A DNA stretch of 8,267 nucleotides from Bacillota bacterium (GTDB lineage Bacteria; Bacillota_A; Clostridia; Clostridiales; Clostridiaceae). Below are positions 6,823-8,267 of the stretch, piece by piece; the stretch's first letter is position 1; each line of letters opens with the position of its first letter. Location: the NCBI GenBank assembly GCA_021780795.1, contig JAJXYA010000448.1:1-8267 (forward strand). The letters are read 5' to 3'. The position numbers and the translations under genes were made by a program. Below the pieces are notes generated by a model that worked only from the letters and a program-made list of their open reading frames with translations, did not search any database and had not been told where the DNA came from.

Positions 6823-6823
6823 A

Positions 6824-7339
6824 TTATTTTAATTTTCCAAATCTACTAAAAGGACTAATTATAATTCTTGCCTTACCCATTATATCTTTCTGAGGTATAA
6901 AAGGTTTTTCCCAATATCTAGCATCTAAAGAATTGGCTCTATTGTCCCCCATAAAAAAGTAACTACCCTCTGGTACTTTAAATTTTCCTGTTTTGCCACC
7001 TGGGTATACAACATAGCTCTCATCAATTTTTTCCTTATTTACATATAGTGAGCCATCTTCTTTAATTTCTACTTCATCATTTGGTAGTCCAATAAGTCTC
7101 TTTATTAAGTCTTCCTTTAATTCATCAGAATGAAATACTACTACATCCCCACGTTTAAGATTGTTTTTGTTATGAACTCTTGTTACTAAAATCTTATCAC
7201 CTAGGTTTATGGTTGGTAGCATTGATCCAGTTGGTACAGTTACATTAAAGAAAATAAGTTTGTTTATGATAAATGCTATTATTATGGCTGCTATTATAGG
7301 TAATATCCAATCTTTAAATATCTTTTTTATAATATCCAT
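6824..7339 (-). CDS. lepB: Type I signal peptidase (SPase I, SipS/LepB type)
   Basis: This 171-residue membrane-bound serine protease removes signal peptides from exported preproteins on the outer face of the membrane. One N-terminal membrane anchor (about residues 11-31, WILPIIAAIIIAFIINKLIFF) follows a short basic cytoplasmic tail, as in the Gram-positive type with a single segment. The catalytic serine is S39 in VPTGSMLPTI and the general base is K80 in DLIKRLIGLP. Box C (RGDVVVFH) is at 63-70, and box E (GDNRANSLDAR) at 131-141. The Ala in place of the usual second Ser of box E is common in clostridial members. Length is typical. AGGGGAT precedes the ATG at 7339, and a candidate promoter lies just upstream. 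The gene appears monocistronic, with a strong terminator directly after it. Confidence 0.96.
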   Translation of the reverse strand: MDIIKKIFKDWILPIIAAIIIAFIINKLIFFNVTVPTGSMLPTINLGDKILVTRVHNKNNLKRGDVVVFHSDELKEDLIKRLIGLPNDEVEIKEDGSLYVNKEKIDESYVVYPGGKTGKFKVPEGSYFFMGDNRANSLDARYWEKPFIPQKDIMGKARIIISPFSRFGKLK

Positions 7340-7370
7340 GATTATCCCCTCTCAAATCTAATACATTAAT

Positions 7371-7399
7371 ATTTTATCACACTATTTATAATATATCAG
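7371..7399 (-). promoter_or_regulatory. Candidate lepB promoter
   Basis: On the minus strand CTGATA (7394-7399, four of six to TTGACA) and TAAAAT (7371-7376, five of six to TATAAT) are separated by exactly 17 nt. Transcription would start about 25 nt before the lepB ATG, leaving a short leader that includes the ribosome binding site. Confidence 0.45.
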
Positions 7400-7443
7400 T
7401 ATTAAAAATTTATTATATGTAAACAAATGATAAATTTTTAGTA
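7400..7443. repeat. AT-rich inverted repeat between ogt and lepB
   Basis: Arms TATTAAAAATTTAT (7400-7413) and ATAAATTTTTAGTA (7430-7443) pair over 14 positions with one wobble, around a 16-nt loop. The element lies 51 nt after the ogt stop and immediately upstream of the candidate lepB promoter. It has no GC clamp and no clear U-tract, so it would be a weak terminator for ogt; a protein-binding site is equally possible. Confidence 0.4.
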
Positions 7444-7494
7444 TTTTAAATTATAAATCTCAAGGCAAATTAATCTTTAAATTTGAAAATCAGC

Positions 7495-7965
7495 TTATTT
7501 TCTTGAAATTTCTTTCTCATGTTCTAAAAGCCACTGCTTTCTATTAAGTCCACCAGCATATCCCGTTAAACTCTTATCTGAACCAATCACTCTATGGCAG
7601 GGTATAATTATACTTATTAAATTTTTCCCATTAGCATTACCAACTGCCCTTGTTGCCTTTTCATTGCCTATTTTTATTGCTTGCTGCTTGTAAGACCGTG
7701 TTTCACCATAAGGTATTTCCGTTAAAGCCTTCCAAACTCTTTTTTGGAATTCCGTTCCTTGCATTTCACATTCTATTTCAAAATCTTTTCTTATTCCTTT
7801 AAAATATTCATCAAACTGTTTAATAGCTTCCTTCAAAATTTCTGCCTCTTCCGTATTTTCTTTTGTTTCCTCAACAAACATAGCCGATATTATTGCACAA
7901 TCAGAAGTTATTATTTCTAATATTCCAATAGGCGAAGCATAATATCCATAGTATCTTTTAGTCAT
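7495..7965 (-). CDS. ogt: Methylated-DNA-[protein]-cysteine S-methyltransferase (O6-alkylguanine repair)
   Basis: This 156-residue suicide repair protein transfers alkyl groups from O6-alkylguanine (and O4-alkylthymine) in DNA to its own cysteine. The acceptor is C123 in the hallmark IIPCHRVIG. The helix-turn-helix DNA-binding region runs from TEFQKRVWKALTEIPYGETR to RAVGNANGKN, which carries the arginine finger (R106) and the conserved Asn-containing turn. GYAGGLNRKQWLLEHE after the active site is the usual C-terminal helix. The N-terminal domain is short and lacks the Ada zinc site, so this is a stand-alone Ogt-type enzyme. The ATG at 7965 is chosen because GGAGGTG (7971-7977) lies 5 nt upstream; a longer frame from 7995 would place that site inside the coding region. 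It overlaps the upstream alkA-like gene by 8 nt, suggesting translational coupling in one alkylation-repair operon. Confidence 0.95.
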   Translation of the reverse strand: MTKRYYGYYASPIGILEIITSDCAIISAMFVEETKENTEEAEILKEAIKQFDEYFKGIRKDFEIECEMQGTEFQKRVWKALTEIPYGETRSYKQQAIKIGNEKATRAVGNANGKNLISIIIPCHRVIGSDKSLTGYAGGLNRKQWLLEHEKEISRK

Positions 7966-8267
7966 ACAGCCACCTCCATAAGTAGAATGTAACATAAGCT
8001 TCCCACCCTTTCCAATTTACCGATAATTTCTCTATCTCATCTATTGTGGGTTTTCTATCTAATCCTAAAATACCTTTTAATGCATTATGAACACCTACAT
8101 CAGCTATAGGGAAAGCATCATTTATATCAAAGCATTTCATAATTGTATAATCTGCAGTCCAATTTCCTACGCCTCTAATTGCTACTAATCTCTTTTTCAA
8201 TACTTCATAACCCTTTTCTAAGGCTAATTCTTCCTTTTTAATAATTCCCTCATTAAAAAGTTTTGCA
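7958..8267 (-). CDS. AlkA-type DNA-3-methyladenine glycosylase, C-terminal part
   Basis: The frame is open through the right edge, so only about the last 102 residues of a HhH-GPD base-excision glycosylase are seen and the start is outside the window. The helix-hairpin-helix is LVAIRGVGNWTADYTIMKC. It is followed by the GPD-loop region DAFPIADVGVHNALKG, whose Asp in IADVG is at the position of the catalytic aspartate that activates the damaged base's glycosidic bond. The closing WEAYVTFYLWRWLYD matches the AlkA-type ending (W.pYR..A..YLWR) rather than the iron-sulfur cluster ending of EndoIII or MutY. The upstream fragment AKLFNEGIIKKEELALEKGYE fits the helix before the HhH. The protein removes alkylated purines, complementing the adjacent ogt. 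An internal TTG at 8200 is not a credible start. Confidence 0.9.
   Translation of the reverse strand, partial: AKLFNEGIIKKEELALEKGYEVLKKRLVAIRGVGNWTADYTIMKCFDINDAFPIADVGVHNALKGILGLDRKPTIDEIEKLSVNWKGWEAYVTFYLWRWLYD

Larger units (their letters stand above)
6346..6823. other. 478-nt gene-free region between lepB and the OPT transporter gene
   Basis: No coding frame with a believable ribosome binding site is seen on either strand. The region holds the lepB terminator at its right end and presumably the promoter and leader of the transporter gene at its left. Three symmetrical elements stand out: a palindrome at 6397-6410, a 20-nt dyad at 6505-6524 (16 of 20 positions symmetric), and an A/T stem at 6628-6649. 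One possible transporter promoter on the minus strand has TTGCAA and TATAGT near 6560-6590 with a long 19-nt spacer; it is not convincing. No tRNA, T-box or known riboswitch motif was recognised. Confidence 0.6.

Noticed and set aside
6824..7339. Box E variant (SLDAR instead of SxDSR) as a defective signal peptidase
   Set aside because: The catalytic Ser39 and Lys80 are intact, and alanine at this place is common in clostridial signal peptidases.
8198..8200. Start codon (TTG) of the glycosylase gene at 8200
   Set aside because: The frame continues upstream to the window edge with residues that fit the AlkA fold, and the HhH motif begins right after it, so the gene is truncated by the window instead.

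Overview
The window is AT-rich, low-GC Gram-positive DNA, and every recognisable gene lies on the minus strand. Strong GGAGG-type ribosome binding sites, AT-only spacers, a SipS-type signal peptidase, a HelD-type helicase and a PepV dipeptidase all point to a member of the Clostridia, probably Clostridium sensu lato. The species cannot be fixed from the sequence alone.

In transcription order (high to low coordinates) the window holds: (1) a DNA-alkylation repair pair, the C-terminal part of an AlkA-type 3-methyladenine glycosylase overlapping an Ogt-type O6-alkylguanine methyltransferase; (2) lepB, a type I signal peptidase, with its own candidate promoter and a terminator; (3) a 478-nt gene-free region with a few dyads and a weak CodY-like site; (4) a peptide-utilisation cluster: an OPT-family oligopeptide transporter, a stand-alone PqqD-fold (RRE-like) small protein, a PepV-type M20 dipeptidase and an L-Ala-D/L-Glu-type dipeptide epimerase; (5) the first 365 codons of a HelD-type UvrD-like RNA polymerase recycling factor, running off the left edge.

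The most interesting part is the cluster in (4). A transporter, a dipeptidase and a dipeptide epimerase make an obvious route: import a peptide, epimerise D-residue dipeptides such as murein fragments, and hydrolyse them. The small PqqD-fold protein does not obviously belong in that route. Its family supplies peptide-recognition modules to RiPP maturation enzymes, yet no radical-SAM enzyme, precursor peptide or PQQ gene is visible here. A substrate-peptide adaptor or chaperone role is an inference only. The cluster is punctuated by hairpins: one between the transporter and the pqqD-like gene, whose U-tract almost touches the next ribosome binding site, and a tandem, alternately folding palindromic repeat followed by a terminator-like hairpin after pepV.

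Several start codons were adjusted from the longest open frame. The helD start is TTG, the pqqD-like start is an ATG three codons inside a GTG, and the ogt start is ten codons inside the longest frame. The alkA-like frame is open through the right edge, so its start lies outside the window.
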